DNA of 56,866 nt from Luteolibacter sp. Its GTDB lineage: Bacteria; Verrucomicrobiota; Verrucomicrobiia; Verrucomicrobiales; Akkermansiaceae. Position 1 is the first letter of the stretch. Every line of letters starts with the position of its first letter. The notes under the pieces were generated by a model. It ran no database searches and was not told the origin of the DNA. It worked only from the letters and a program-made list of their open reading frames with translations. Shown in pieces: positions 1 to 8,032 of this stretch. A program made the position numbers and the translations under genes. The stretch spans positions 1-56,866 of the forward strand of contig JAURCU010000004.1 of NCBI GenBank assembly GCA_030828305.1, in the 5' to 3' direction.

Positions 1-312
1 AACCTCACCGTGGGAGAGAACGCCCGAATCAAGGCCGAGATCCAGACCGGAAGCATTGTGGTTTATGGTAAGATACACGGCAACCTGACCGCCTCCAGCC
101 GCATTGATCTAAAAAGCAGCGCGGAAGTGATTGGTGACATCAAGGCCACCACTCTTTCCATAGAAGCTGGGGCCATTTTTGTTGGTAAATCCATGGTTGG
201 TAGTGTTGCCGCTCAGCAGCCCGAGCCCGAGCCCGAGCCCGAGCTCAACCAAGAAGAAGAACAAGACGGACCAGAGCAAGGCACACTTGCAGGCACCGAA
301 ACCGAGGGCTAA
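1..312 (+). CDS. Bactofilin, 5'-truncated by window edge
   Basis: This is the C-terminal part of a bactofilin, a small beta-helical protein that polymerises without nucleotide into membrane-associated cytoskeletal scaffolds. The frame is open from base 1, so the true start lies outside the window. The visible 103 residues show the family's repeated short beta-rungs, with alternating hydrophobic residues and glycines (for example GSIVVYGKIHGNLTASSRID), ending at about residue 70. A flexible acidic tail follows, with a Pro-Glu alternation (PEPEPEPEPE) and many Glu and Gln, typical of the disordered ends of bactofilins. The next gene, 17 bases downstream, is a second, larger bactofilin, so the two may co-assemble. 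The family call is firm; the cellular role is inferred. Confidence 0.85.
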   Translation, partial: NLTVGENARIKAEIQTGSIVVYGKIHGNLTASSRIDLKSSAEVIGDIKATTLSIEAGAIFVGKSMVGSVAAQQPEPEPEPELNQEEEQDGPEQGTLAGTETEG

Positions 313-329
313 TCCCAATTCTGACCCTG

Positions 330-1382
330 ATGAGCGATGACACCAAGCGCCATCGGATCGAACTGACCTGCCCCGAATGTGGTCATCGGCAAAAAGAGCC
401 GACCATGGCGGTGTCGAGTGTTTGCCGAGCCTGTCAGATCCATTTCGAAATTGTCGACGCCAAGGCCGTCAACAAGAACAAGCGTGTTGAACCCTTCAGC
501 CGGGTTCGTAAAGAGCAGCACGACGAAGAACCGGCCGAAGACTCCGGAAAAGAGAACAAGCCACCCATCCGCATCCGCAAGGAACCATCTGATGCCGACG
601 TGCCCCAGGAGGAGCCACAAAGCAAGCTACCCAGCGTGCGCACCCGCAAGGAGGAAGTTGTCGAAACTGACGGCAAAAGTATCAAGCAATACACCTATGC
701 CACTCCCTTCACCCGCATCCGTAAAGAGGAGGATGATTCGCAGGACGAATGGAACCAGCCCCGGGTAGGTGCCTACGTGCCCACCAACCGTCAAAGCACA
801 CCGCCCACAGACACCCGTCCGTTCTGGCTCAAGCTGGTAAACCCAGGCAAACCACCCCGCCACACGACCTGTTTTGAATGCGGCGCACCCTTCAGCGCCC
901 TGGGAGACGCCCAATCCAGCCAATGCCCCAAATGCGGCAGCTACATCAGCCTCGAGAGCTTCGAGATTGATTACGCACACAATCGCCGTATCCAAACCCG
1001 AGGTGACGTCCGCATCCTCAAGAAAGGCAGCATTTCCGGAGCCACCGTCAAGTGCCACCACCTCACCGTGTTGGGCGAACTCTCTGGATCGGTCGAATGC
1101 TCAGGGGATCTCGTCATCCGCAACCACGGCAAAATCATTGGCACGGTGGTCTGCCGCAATCTGCGCATCGAAAAGGGTGCCAAGGTCGAATTCCTCAATC
1201 CGGTCAGGGCCGACACCGCGAGTATTGACGGCGAAGTGCACGGCCAGATCTCCTGCAGCGGTTCAGTGACTCTGGAAAAGCGCGCCCAACTCCACGGACT
1301 GGTGCGCACCACATCCCTGGTTGTAAAACCAGGCGCCAAGCACAGCGGCATGATCGAGATGATTTCAAAAAACGCCGACTGA
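330..1382 (+). CDS. Bactofilin with two zinc ribbons and an RxRKE repeat linker
   Basis: This 350-residue protein has an N-terminal zinc-ribbon-like segment (C14-x2-C17 and C32-x2-C35), then a long charged linker, a second zinc ribbon (C181-x2-C184 and C199-x2-C202) and a C-terminal bactofilin beta-helix from about residue 220. The linker holds four copies of an R-[VIT]-R-K-E motif, at residues 58, 81, 104 and 129, spaced 23, 23 and 25 residues apart and usually preceded by a proline. Bactofilins form cytoskeletal filaments; the ribbons and repeated basic motif look like docking sites for partners, which is inference. The ATG at 330 follows the upstream bactofilin by 17 bases, implying co-transcription. 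It ends at a TGA at 1380-1382, just before nadA. Confidence 0.85.
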   Translation: MSDDTKRHRIELTCPECGHRQKEPTMAVSSVCRACQIHFEIVDAKAVNKNKRVEPFSRVRKEQHDEEPAEDSGKENKPPIRIRKEPSDADVPQEEPQSKLPSVRTRKEEVVETDGKSIKQYTYATPFTRIRKEEDDSQDEWNQPRVGAYVPTNRQSTPPTDTRPFWLKLVNPGKPPRHTTCFECGAPFSALGDAQSSQCPKCGSYISLESFEIDYAHNRRIQTRGDVRILKKGSISGATVKCHHLTVLGELSGSVECSGDLVIRNHGKIIGTVVCRNLRIEKGAKVEFLNPVRADTASIDGEVHGQISCSGSVTLEKRAQLHGLVRTTSLVVKPGAKHSGMIEMISKNAD

Positions 1383-1413
1383 GCCGCCAGCTATCCTGAA
1401 CATCTTACGAGTC

Positions 1414-2351
1414 ATGTCCCCACCTCCCTCGACCTTCGCGATGAGATCCTTGCCCTCAAAAAGGAGCGAAATGCCGTGATTCTCGCCCACAACTACCAGA
1501 CCGGCGACATTCAGGAGATTGCAGATTACGTCGGCGACTCGCTCGGCCTCGCCTACCAGGCCAAAGCAACTGAAGCAGACGTGATCGTTTTCTGTGGAGT
1601 TCACTTCATGGCGGAGACTGCCAAGATCGTCAACCCATCGAAAACCGTGGTCCTACCCGACAAAGACGCTGGCTGCTCGCTTGAGCAATCTTGCCCTGCC
1701 GATCAACTCGATGCCTTCCTCAAGGACAACGCCGACAAGAACTACTACGTCATTGCCTACATCAACTGCTCGGGTGGAGTGAAGGCCCTGTGCGATGTCA
1801 TCTGCACTTCGGGCAATGCGCTCAAGATTGTCCAGCAGGCCCCCGCGGAGCGCCCGATTCTCTTTGTTCCCGACGAAAATCTTGGCGCTTGGGTGATGGA
1901 GCAGACCGGCCGCAAGATGGATCTTTGGAGGGGCAACTGCTACGTCCACGTCGAATTCACCCGCGACTCCATCAGCAAGATCAAAGAGGAGTATCCCGAT
2001 GCCTTGGTGGTCGCCCATCCGGAATGCACCCAGGCCGTGCGCTTGCTAGCCGACGAGGTATGCTCCACAGAGAAGATGGTCACCTATTGCAAGGAGGCTC
2101 CGGTTGAAAACATCATCGTCGTCACCGAGAGCGGTATGCTTCACCGCCTGCGCCGCGAATGCCCGGACAAGAACCTCATTGCCGGCCCCACCGACCACTG
2201 CGCCTGTGCGGACTGCCGCTACATGAAAATGAACACTCTGCAGAAACTGCGCGACTGCCTTGCCAATCTGAGCCCCACAGTCGAGATGGAGGAAAGCCTC
2301 CGCGCCCGCGCCGAGGCCCCCTTGTTGCGGATGCTCGAGCAATCGAAATAG
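1414..2351 (+). CDS. nadA: Quinolinate synthase NadA (start region frameshifted)
   Basis: NadA condenses iminoaspartate with dihydroxyacetone phosphate to quinolinate in NAD synthesis, using a [4Fe-4S] cluster. The family signature NAVILAHNYQ is clear, as are the segments carrying the cluster cysteines (INCSGG, HPECTQAV and CADCRYM). Family-like coding continues upstream of the first in-frame canonical start, a GTG at 1476, which falls inside the conserved NAVIL motif and so cannot be the true start. No ATG, GTG or TTG lies in frame between the preceding stop (1380-1382) and 1476. An ATG at 1414 would give MSPTSLDLRDEILALKK if the C run at 1418-1421 had one more C. I therefore take 1414 as the likely start with a one-base deletion. 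The gene's stop adjoins a hairpin. Confidence 0.85.
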
Positions 2352-2464
2352 GCGGCTTCGCCGCGTGTCCGGGTTGCTGGTTCCTCGTTCTTGGTTTCAA
2401 TCCTTGGAAAAAACTAGGAACTGAGAACTAAGAACCAAGAACGGCTTGCCCGCAGGGCGAGCCT
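2352..2464. repeat. Hairpin / GTTCTTGG repeat element between nadA and argG
   Basis: Directly after the nadA stop is a 5-bp hairpin (GCGGC, loop TTC, GCCGC; 2352-2364). It is followed by GTTCCTCGTTCTTGGTTTC, then by the inverted form GAACTAAGAACCAAGAAC, and by a second hairpin (GGCTTGCCC, loop GCA, GGGCGAGCC) about 20 bases before argG. GTTCTTGGT and ACCAAGAAC form an inverted pair, so the whole spacer is roughly symmetrical. Similar material recurs elsewhere in the window. Confidence 0.6.
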
Positions 2465-2483
2465 CTGCTTTTCTCCGCCCCGT

Positions 2484-3764
2484 ATGAAAATCGTCGTCGC
2501 TTACTCAGGAGGTCTCGACACCTCCGTCCTCCTGCTCTGGCTCAAGGAAAAGTACCATGCCGAGATCATCGCCTACTGTTCGGACTGCGGACAAGGTGAC
2601 GAACTCGACGGCCTCGAGGCCAAGGCTCTCGCGACTGGTGCTTCCAAATGCTACATCGACGACCAGAAGGAAGAGTTCGCCCGCGACTTCATCTTCCCCA
2701 TGTTCCAGGCCAACGCCGTCTACGAAGGCCGCTACCTGCTGGGCACCTCCATCGCCCGCCCCTGCATCACCAAGGGCATGGTCGACATTGCCAAGAAGGA
2801 GGGTGCCGACGCCATTGCCCATGGAGCGACCGGCAAAGGCAACGACCAGGTCCGCTTCGAGCTCTCCGCTGCCGCACTCGCCCCCGAGATCAAGGTCATC
2901 GCCCCATGGCGAGACGCCGAGTTCCGCGCACGGTTCCCCGGCCGCAAGGAAATGATCGAATACGCCGAGGCCAACAACATCCCGGTCAAAGCTTCGATGA
3001 AGAAGCCCTACTCCATGGACCGCAACCTCCTGCACATCTCCTTTGAAGCCGGTGCCCTTGAGGATCCTTGGCATGACGCCACGGGTGAAGCCGACCGTGA
3101 CATGTATGTGCTCTCCGTTTCCCCCGAAGAGGCCCCCGACCAGCCGCAATATCTGCAATGCCTGTTCGAGAAGGGCAACATCATCGGCCTACAGACTGAA
3201 GGTCTTGCCGAACTGATTGCCGAACTGGGTGATTTCTCCCCAGAAGGCGTAAAGGACGGCTACACGCTACTTTCTCCCTACGGCGTCATGCGTGTGCTCA
3301 ATTCCCTCGGCGGCAAACACGGCATCGGCCGCGTGGACATCGTTGAGAACCGCTTCGTGGGCATGAAGTCACGCGGCATCTACGAAACTCCTGGCGGCAC
3401 CATCTTGCTTGCTGCCCACCGCGACCTCGAAACCCTCGTTATTGACCGCGAGCTTCAACAAACCCGCGACACCTTGATTCCGAAGTATGCCCAACTTGTC
3501 TACAACGGCTTCTGGTTCGCCCCCGAGCGCGAGGCCATTCAGGCACTGGTCACCGAGAGCCAGAAAACGGTTTCGGGTGAGGTCCGCGTGAAGCTCTACA
3601 AGGGCAATGTCATGCAGGCCGGTCGCCGCTCGCCCCACAGCATGTATGACGAGCATGTTGCCACCATGGAAGGCGGCCAGGAAGAGGCCTACAACCAGGA
3701 CGACGCCACCGGCTTTATTGCGCTAAACGCCTTGCGTCTGAAAGCCAACGCGAAGCAAAAGTAG
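2484..3764 (+). CDS. argG: Argininosuccinate synthase
   Basis: ArgG joins citrulline and aspartate with ATP to make argininosuccinate, the penultimate step of arginine synthesis, in the cytosol. The N-terminal ATP-pyrophosphatase loop is intact (AYSGGLDTS at residues 5-13). Further family blocks are visible: [20 protein letters not shown], the [13 protein letters not shown] segment that binds ATP and citrulline, and KYPLGG-equivalent later regions such as [10 protein letters not shown]. At 426 residues it is slightly longer than the roughly 400-residue common form. The ATG at 2484 is preceded by a repeat-containing spacer and no strong ribosome binding site. It is the only arginine gene visible here. 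Confidence 0.96.
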   Translation: MKIVVAYSGGLDTSVLLLWLKEKYHAEIIAYCSDCGQGDELDGLEAKALATGASKCYIDDQKEEFARDFIFPMFQANAVYEGRYLLGTSIARPCITKGMVDIAKKEGADAIAHGATGKGNDQVRFELSAAALAPEIKVIAPWRDAEFRARFPGRKEMIEYAEANNIPVKASMKKPYSMDRNLLHISFEAGALEDPWHDATGEADRDMYVLSVSPEEAPDQPQYLQCLFEKGNIIGLQTEGLAELIAELGDFSPEGVKDGYTLLSPYGVMRVLNSLGGKHGIGRVDIVENRFVGMKSRGIYETPGGTILLAAHRDLETLVIDRELQQTRDTLIPKYAQLVYNGFWFAPEREAIQALVTESQKTVSGEVRVKLYKGNVMQAGRRSPHSMYDEHVATMEGGQEEAYNQDDATGFIALNALRLKANAKQK

Positions 3765-4137
3765 GTCGCTTCGCTCCGGTCATTGGTCATGAGTCAAGAT
3801 TCATGTGGCTTGCACAGCTCTGACGTGCCATGAGCTTCATCAATCATCCGTCTGGGCTGGATGACTCGCTTGGACACATACAATGCTTTCGCGGCCCATT
3901 GCTGCATGTCCCCTCATCGAACAAGCAGTCTAGCAGCCAACAATGCTAGAAGAAAAAATGCCCGCCAAGGAGGATCGATCCTATCGCCACCGGACCGACT
4001 CTGGTTTCGCAGCAGAAGCGGGATCACCAGAGCCATCTTGGCAAACCTGCACATTCCAGATTCGGAGACGCGTCCGGCACCAAAGGCAAGTGGCCGGGCT
4101 CCGAAATTGAGCAAATCGTGGTGGCCGCAACATTATC
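3765..4137. other. Intergenic stretch without a supportable gene
   Basis: This 373-base gap lies between the convergent ends of argG and the SGNH hydrolase. It begins with a degenerate stop-adjacent TCGCTTCGC motif. Short open frames exist on both strands (for example plus 3861-4163), but their translations show no recognisable family and they overlap each other. I see no RNA gene or clear terminator. Confidence 0.4.
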
Positions 4138-4902
4138 TCACCGGACGCGATTCGGCCACTTAGCAATCACTGCCCTTAGCCATTCGCGGGCTATCAATTC
4201 GTGGCCCTGCGGCAAGGGATGAACGCCATCCCAAATCCAATGCGCGGGGCCGACCCTTTTGGCTGCTTCATCAAAGACTTGATCCAACTTGATATGCACC
4301 GCGTTGAAGTCCTTGGCAATGGACTCGATAACCGTGCAATACCGGTCGATGAGGGCGCGGCGCGGCGCATAGGCCTGAGCATCCCCATACTTGCCGCATT
4401 GCACCAAAAAGGGATTCATCAGCACCAATCGCAGCTCCGGGTTGGCTTTGCGACTCTTGGTCAAGATGAAGCGATAATCACGCTCCAGTTCCTCAGGATT
4501 CACCTGCATGCGCGCATCATTGGTTCCCACGAGCACGCTCAACAGATCCGGATTCATGTCCACCGCCTCGGCCTGCCAGCGCTTGCGCAAATTGGCCACC
4601 GCATGACCGCTGCGGCCGCGATTGAAGAAGTCGAGCTGGGCCTCCGGCATTTCCACGCCCAAGCGCGCACAGAGCAAAAATACGTAGCTGTGGCCCAGGT
4701 AGTGGTTGCGATCCTTCTCGTTTCGCCCCCAAGCCATGTCGGTGATGGAGTCGCCTTGAAACAGCAGACGACACCCTTGCTTGAAGTCTGGCAGAAGGTC
4801 GCTGTGACCCTCCATGGGCGATGCGCTCTCGGCACGGCCCAGACAGGTGGCTCCCACGGCGAGTGCTCCCCCTGTGAAGAAATGACGACGGTTCATGGTC
4901 AT
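4138..4902 (-). CDS. Exported SGNH/GDSL-family hydrolase (Tat signal)
   Basis: This 254-residue protein begins with a twin-arginine signal peptide (MNRRHFFTGG, then a short Ala/Gly-rich hydrophobic stretch to about residue 25), so it is probably exported folded to the periplasm. The mature part is an SGNH hydrolase: block I has the nucleophile in FQGDS at residues 48-52, block III is VGTND, and block V is WDGVHPLPQGH with the catalytic Asp and His. Such enzymes are esterases that often deacetylate carbohydrates; the substrate cannot be read here. Starts at 4902 (ATG) and 4896 (ATG, directly before NRRHF) are both possible, and the second fits the Tat signal better. It is transcribed divergently from the acetyltransferase unit. 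Confidence 0.9.
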   Translation of the reverse strand: MTMNRRHFFTGGALAVGATCLGRAESASPMEGHSDLLPDFKQGCRLLFQGDSITDMAWGRNEKDRNHYLGHSYVFLLCARLGVEMPEAQLDFFNRGRSGHAVANLRKRWQAEAVDMNPDLLSVLVGTNDARMQVNPEELERDYRFILTKSRKANPELRLVLMNPFLVQCGKYGDAQAYAPRRALIDRYCTVIESIAKDFNAVHIKLDQVFDEAAKRVGPAHWIWDGVHPLPQGHELIAREWLRAVIAKWPNRVR

Positions 4903-4987
4903 CCCAATGAACTACACCATCATGGGTGGATTCAAAAAGAGCAAAGACCCGCTGGCCAATTGCAGCAATTTAGTCTTGGATGTTGGG

Positions 4988-5455
4988 ATGATCGACATGC
5001 TTGTCCGCCTCTACGACCTACCGGATTCCTCGGAGCTCTACGCCAGGATGCAGGATCGAGAGATCACCCTGCGCCGAGCACGTGCTTTTGAAAAACACAA
5101 TGTGGCGGAGTTTGCGGGGACTTTTTCTGCCAAATGGAGAAGTGAAGTCGAAGTCGCCATGAGTCGCCAACCCATCGCCTGCTTTGTTGCCACCGCCGAC
5201 CAAAAAGTCCTTGGCTTCGCTTGCTACGACACCACCTGCAAGGGCTTCTTCGGCCCTACCGGCGTGCTGGAAGCGGCCCGCAGCCAGGGCATTGGCAAGG
5301 CACTTCTCATGCGCTCGCTGGAGGCACTTCGCGAAGAGGGGTATGCCTACGCCATTATTGGCGGGGTCGGCCCGCGCGAATTCTACGAACAAGCCTGTGG
5401 AGCGATGGAAATCGCCGGTAGCGACCCCAGCATCTACGGCGACCTCCTGCCGTGA
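4988..5455 (+). CDS. GNAT-family N-acetyltransferase
   Basis: This protein of about 155 residues has the GNAT fold signature: a strand VLGFACYDTT, then the acetyl-CoA pyrophosphate loop ARSQGIGKALL (Q/R-x-x-G-x-G/A type) and a following helix of the kind that packs on CoA. GNATs transfer an acetyl group from acetyl-CoA to an amine; the acceptor is unknown. The open frame extends to 4895, but the ATG at 4988 (MIDMLVRLYDLP) is where family-like sequence begins and avoids overlap with the divergent hydrolase. Its stop overlaps the GTG start of the next gene, which encodes a second GNAT protein, so translation of the pair is probably coupled. Confidence 0.8.
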   Translation: MIDMLVRLYDLPDSSELYARMQDREITLRRARAFEKHNVAEFAGTFSAKWRSEVEVAMSRQPIACFVATADQKVLGFACYDTTCKGFFGPTGVLEAARSQGIGKALLMRSLEALREEGYAYAIIGGVGPREFYEQACGAMEIAGSDPSIYGDLLP

Positions 5456-5925
5456 ATCTGAGCAAGGTTTCCAGCCAGACCCGAGCCGAACTCGTCGCCC
5501 AACTCGCCGAGCGCTGTTGGCGAGCGCACTACACCTCCATTATCGGTGGGCCCCAAGTCGACTACATGCTCTCTAACTTCCAGTCTTCCAATTCCATTGT
5601 TGAGCAGATTGCCAACGGCCGCGATTACTATGTCATCGAGGACGATAAACCGCTCGGTTACCTCGCCACCGACCTCAAGCCGGATCACCTTTTCCTGAGC
5701 AAGCTCTACATCCTGCCCGAGTTCATGGGCATGGGGCACGGTCGTTGGGCCATCAAGGAATTGGCTGCCAGCCATCCCGGGTTACCCATCCATCTTACAG
5801 TCAACAAACACAACCACGGCACCATCGCTTTCTACGAGCGGCTCGGCTTCCGAAAGGACGGACCGGTCGTCGCGGACATCGGCAATGGATTCTTCATGGA
5901 TGACTGGAAGATGCAGCGACCCTGA
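5452..5925 (+). CDS. GNAT-family N-acetyltransferase
   Basis: This 157-residue protein is a second GNAT acetyltransferase. It has a strand PLGYLATDLKPDHLFLSKLY followed by the CoA-binding region ILPEFMGMGHGRWAI and the common C-terminal motif FYERLGFRKDG. The start is a GTG at 5452 that overlaps the stop of the upstream GNAT gene in a GTGA arrangement, typical of translational coupling. It shows no close similarity to its neighbour beyond the fold, so this looks like two different acetyltransferases rather than a fresh duplication. The substrate is unknown; fusion-like pairing of two GNATs suggests they act on related acceptors, which is inference. Confidence 0.85.
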   Translation: MNLSKVSSQTRAELVAQLAERCWRAHYTSIIGGPQVDYMLSNFQSSNSIVEQIANGRDYYVIEDDKPLGYLATDLKPDHLFLSKLYILPEFMGMGHGRWAIKELAASHPGLPIHLTVNKHNHGTIAFYERLGFRKDGPVVADIGNGFFMDDWKMQRP

Positions 5926-5942
5926 ATCCGTATCCATTGGTC

Positions 5943-6572
5943 ATGAGGTTTTCCACCCTGCTACTGACCAGCCTGAGCCTGGTGCTTGGTATTGCTTACG
6001 GAAAAAACGAGGACCGCGAAGATCGCAAAACGCCACCGATGGGCCCCTCGCACCCGCTTGTCGAGGCCGCCAGGTGCCAGATCGGCCTGACAACCCGTTA
6101 CGATGGCAGCTACGTGCTCCTCGACTATCCGGGTGGAGATGTGGATCCAGAGCGAGGTGTTTGCACCGATGTGATCATCCGTGCCATGCGCCAGGGCTAC
6201 ACCATGGATTTGCAGAAACTGGTGCACATGGACATGAAGGCAAACTTCGCAAAATATCCCAAATCCTGGGGACTCAAGGGCACGGATCGAAACATCGACC
6301 ACCGCCGCGTTCCCAATCTCGAAACCTTCTTCAAACGCAAGGGCTACTCCCTCCAACTCACCCACAAGGCCGAAAACTTCAAAGCTGGCGATCTGGTCAC
6401 CTGCACGGTGCCGCCGCATCTTCCCCACATCATGATCGTCTCCAACCGCAAGAACTCCATGGGCGTGCCACTGGTCATCCACAACATCGGCCGAGGCGCA
6501 CAAGAGCAAGATTGCCTCTTCACCTACAAGCTCACTGGACATTACCGCATTCCCGTGCCACAGGCTCAGTAG
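5943..6572 (+). CDS. DUF1287 exported protein
   Basis: This protein of about 209 residues belongs to the DUF1287 family, recognised from the blocks GLTTRYDGSYVLLDYPGGDV, DRGVCTDV-like ERGVCTDVIIRAMR, DRNIDHRRVPNL and HIMIVSNR. The family has an NlpC/P60-like layout with a conserved Cys, here in GVCTDV, and later His residues, so a papain-like amidase activity is plausible but not demonstrated by sequence. The ATG at 5943 opens a hydrophobic signal peptide (RFSTLLLTSLSLVLGIAYG), placing the protein in the periplasm or outer envelope. It sits 17 bases after the second GNAT gene and 2 bases before the SDR gene, so it is part of one unit. Confidence 0.85.
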   Translation: MRFSTLLLTSLSLVLGIAYGKNEDREDRKTPPMGPSHPLVEAARCQIGLTTRYDGSYVLLDYPGGDVDPERGVCTDVIIRAMRQGYTMDLQKLVHMDMKANFAKYPKSWGLKGTDRNIDHRRVPNLETFFKRKGYSLQLTHKAENFKAGDLVTCTVPPHLPHIMIVSNRKNSMGVPLVIHNIGRGAQEQDCLFTYKLTGHYRIPVPQAQ

Positions 6573-6574
6573 GC

Positions 6575-7297
6575 ATGAGTTACGACCTCACTGACAAAAC
6601 CATTCTCGTCACCGGCGCCAATCGTGGCATCGGCAAAGCCATCGTGGAGACCTTTCTGGAGCGTGGTGCGCGCAAGGTCTATGCCGGCGTTCGCAAACTT
6701 GACTCCGCTCTTGCACTTTTCGAGCGTCATGGAGACCGGGTTCAAGCCGTGCATCTGGACTTGCTCGACCTCGCATCCATCGGGGCGGCGGCCATCGCCA
6801 CCAAGGACGTCGACATCGTCATCAACAACGCCGCCATTCTCGAAAACTGCAGCCCCCTGGATGAGCATGCCGTGGATCTCTGGCGTGAACAGTCTCAGGT
6901 CAATGTTGAAGGCCTGCTGCACATGGCACGTGCCTTTGCTCCTAACCTGCAAAGCAAGCGCGGCACCTTCATTCAGATCAATTCCTCGGCTGCCATGCGC
7001 TGCTCGGCCCGGTTTTCCATCTACGCGGCGACCAAAGCGGCCGCTTACCTCATTTGTCAGGGCCTGAAGGAGGAATTGGCCCATGCAGGCATACGCATGC
7101 TGAGCATCCACCCCGGACCCATGCGCACCGACATGGCAGTGAAGGCCAAGATCGACGACATGGCCGAGCCCCCCGAAACGGTGGCCGAGGACATCCTTCA
7201 AGCTCTCGAGGGAGAACAATTTCTGGTCTTTTCGGGTTCAGTCGCCAGAGCCGTTGGCGAGGCCTATGCCGAATTCGCCAAAGCCTACATTGAATGA
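6575..7297 (+). CDS. Short-chain dehydrogenase/reductase (SDR)
   Basis: This 240-residue protein is a classical SDR oxidoreductase. It has the Rossmann glycine motif TGANRGIG, a D-x-x-D-type segment HLDLLDLAS, the NNAA motif, the catalytic Ser region (INSSAA) and the YAATK active-site pair (Y-x-x-x-K). The motif after the active site, IHPGPMRTDM, is also usual. Such enzymes reduce or oxidise alcohols and carbonyls with NAD(P)H; an Arg after the glycine motif suggests NADPH but does not prove it. The ATG at 6575 starts 2 bases after the DUF1287 stop, and its own stop overlaps the next gene's ATG by four bases. Confidence 0.9.
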   Translation: MSYDLTDKTILVTGANRGIGKAIVETFLERGARKVYAGVRKLDSALALFERHGDRVQAVHLDLLDLASIGAAAIATKDVDIVINNAAILENCSPLDEHAVDLWREQSQVNVEGLLHMARAFAPNLQSKRGTFIQINSSAAMRCSARFSIYAATKAAAYLICQGLKEELAHAGIRMLSIHPGPMRTDMAVKAKIDDMAEPPETVAEDILQALEGEQFLVFSGSVARAVGEAYAEFAKAYIE

Positions 7298-7785
7298 TGA
7301 GACAGGGACTTGCTCACAGCCCATTCGGAACGCTGCTGCTGGCCGAGTCCGAGAAAGGTCTGTGCTGGCTAAGCTTTGTGAATCATTCCTCCGAGGCCCG
7401 CAAACAGCTGGCTACAGCCTTTCCCGCTCAAACTTATTCACAGGATGACGCCTGGGCATCAAGCGTTGTGAACAACTGGATTGTGGATAAGTCACTGACT
7501 ATCAATCTAGCATCCATAGGCACTTCGTTTCAAATGACTGTTTGGAATACTCTTCTCAAAGTCCCGCTAGGAAGCACCCTCAGTTACAGTGATTTGGCTA
7601 AGAAATGCGGCCACCCGACCGCGGTCAGGGCCGTCGCCACCGCAGTGGGTCGCAACCCCATCGCCATCTTCATCCCCTGCCACCGGGTTCTGCTCAAGAA
7701 CGCTTCGCTGGGCAACTACCGCTGGGGAGCCGACAAGAAACGGGCCCTACTGGAGTGGGAGAGGAACGTATCGTCGTCTTTCTGA
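7294..7785 (+). CDS. ogt: Methylated-DNA--protein-cysteine methyltransferase
   Basis: This 163-residue protein repairs O6-methylguanine by irreversible transfer of the alkyl group to its own cysteine. The active site PCHRV is intact with Cys at residue 129, and the preceding DNA-binding block TAVRAVATAVGRNP matches the family (V/A-R-A-V-A-x-A-x-x-x-N-P). The length is normal for the short Ogt type without an Ada regulatory domain. Two ATGs (7294 and 7297) overlap the SDR stop, so it is the last gene of a translationally coupled five-gene unit. The stop is followed by the nested palindrome at 7810-7961. Confidence 0.93.
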   Translation: MMRQGLAHSPFGTLLLAESEKGLCWLSFVNHSSEARKQLATAFPAQTYSQDDAWASSVVNNWIVDKSLTINLASIGTSFQMTVWNTLLKVPLGSTLSYSDLAKKCGHPTAVRAVATAVGRNPIAIFIPCHRVLLKNASLGNYRWGADKKRALLEWERNVSSSF

Positions 7786-7809
7786 CTCACCCCGGAAGGG
7801 TCAAAGAAA

Positions 7810-7961
7810 TTAGCCGGTGGCTTTAGCCACCGGTGTCTGTCGCCCAAGACAATCGAGCCTAGGAGGGGCGAAAGAACCCGATACGGTCTGTGCTTTCTTT
7901 CGCCCCTTCAGGGCTCGCTTTGTTTACCCATCCAAATCCGGTGGCTCACGCCACCGGCTAA
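7810..7961. repeat. Nested palindromic REP-like element
   Basis: The outer ends are an exact 12-base inverted repeat (TTAGCCGGTGGC at 7810-7821 and its complement at 7950-7961). Each outer end also folds locally: CCGGTGGC with loop TTTA and GCCACCGG on the left, and CCGGTGGC with loop TCAC and GCCACCGG-type pairing on the right. Inside lies a second exact 12-base pair (GGGGCGAAAGAA at 7865-7876 and its complement at 7895-7906). Such nested symmetry is typical of REP/BIME or MITE-like elements mobilised in trans by a REP-associated transposase; none is encoded here. Confidence 0.75.
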
Positions 7962-7994
7962 TCTCTATCCACCCCAACCGGGGCTGGCTTTCCA

Positions 7995-8032
7995 AACTAA
8001 GAACCAAGAACTGAGAACGGGCGCGAAGCGCC
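7995..8032 (-). repeat. Stop-overlapping hairpin plus TTCTTGGT repeat
   Basis: Read on the minus strand, the stop codon TAG of the TrhO/RluA fusion supplies the first G of a 5-bp hairpin (GGCGC, loop TTC, GCGCC), followed by CGTTCTCAGTTCTTGGTTC and TTAG. This is the same layout as at 2352, 26259 and 40851, here on the opposite strand, so the element follows gene direction. Confidence 0.65.

Noticed and set aside
1476..1478. GTG as nadA start
   Set aside because: It lies inside the conserved NAVILAHNYQ motif and would remove needed N-terminal residues.
3861..4163. 100-codon open frame in the argG-hydrolase gap
   Set aside because: No recognisable protein features, overlaps an open frame on the other strand, and ends within the hydrolase gene.
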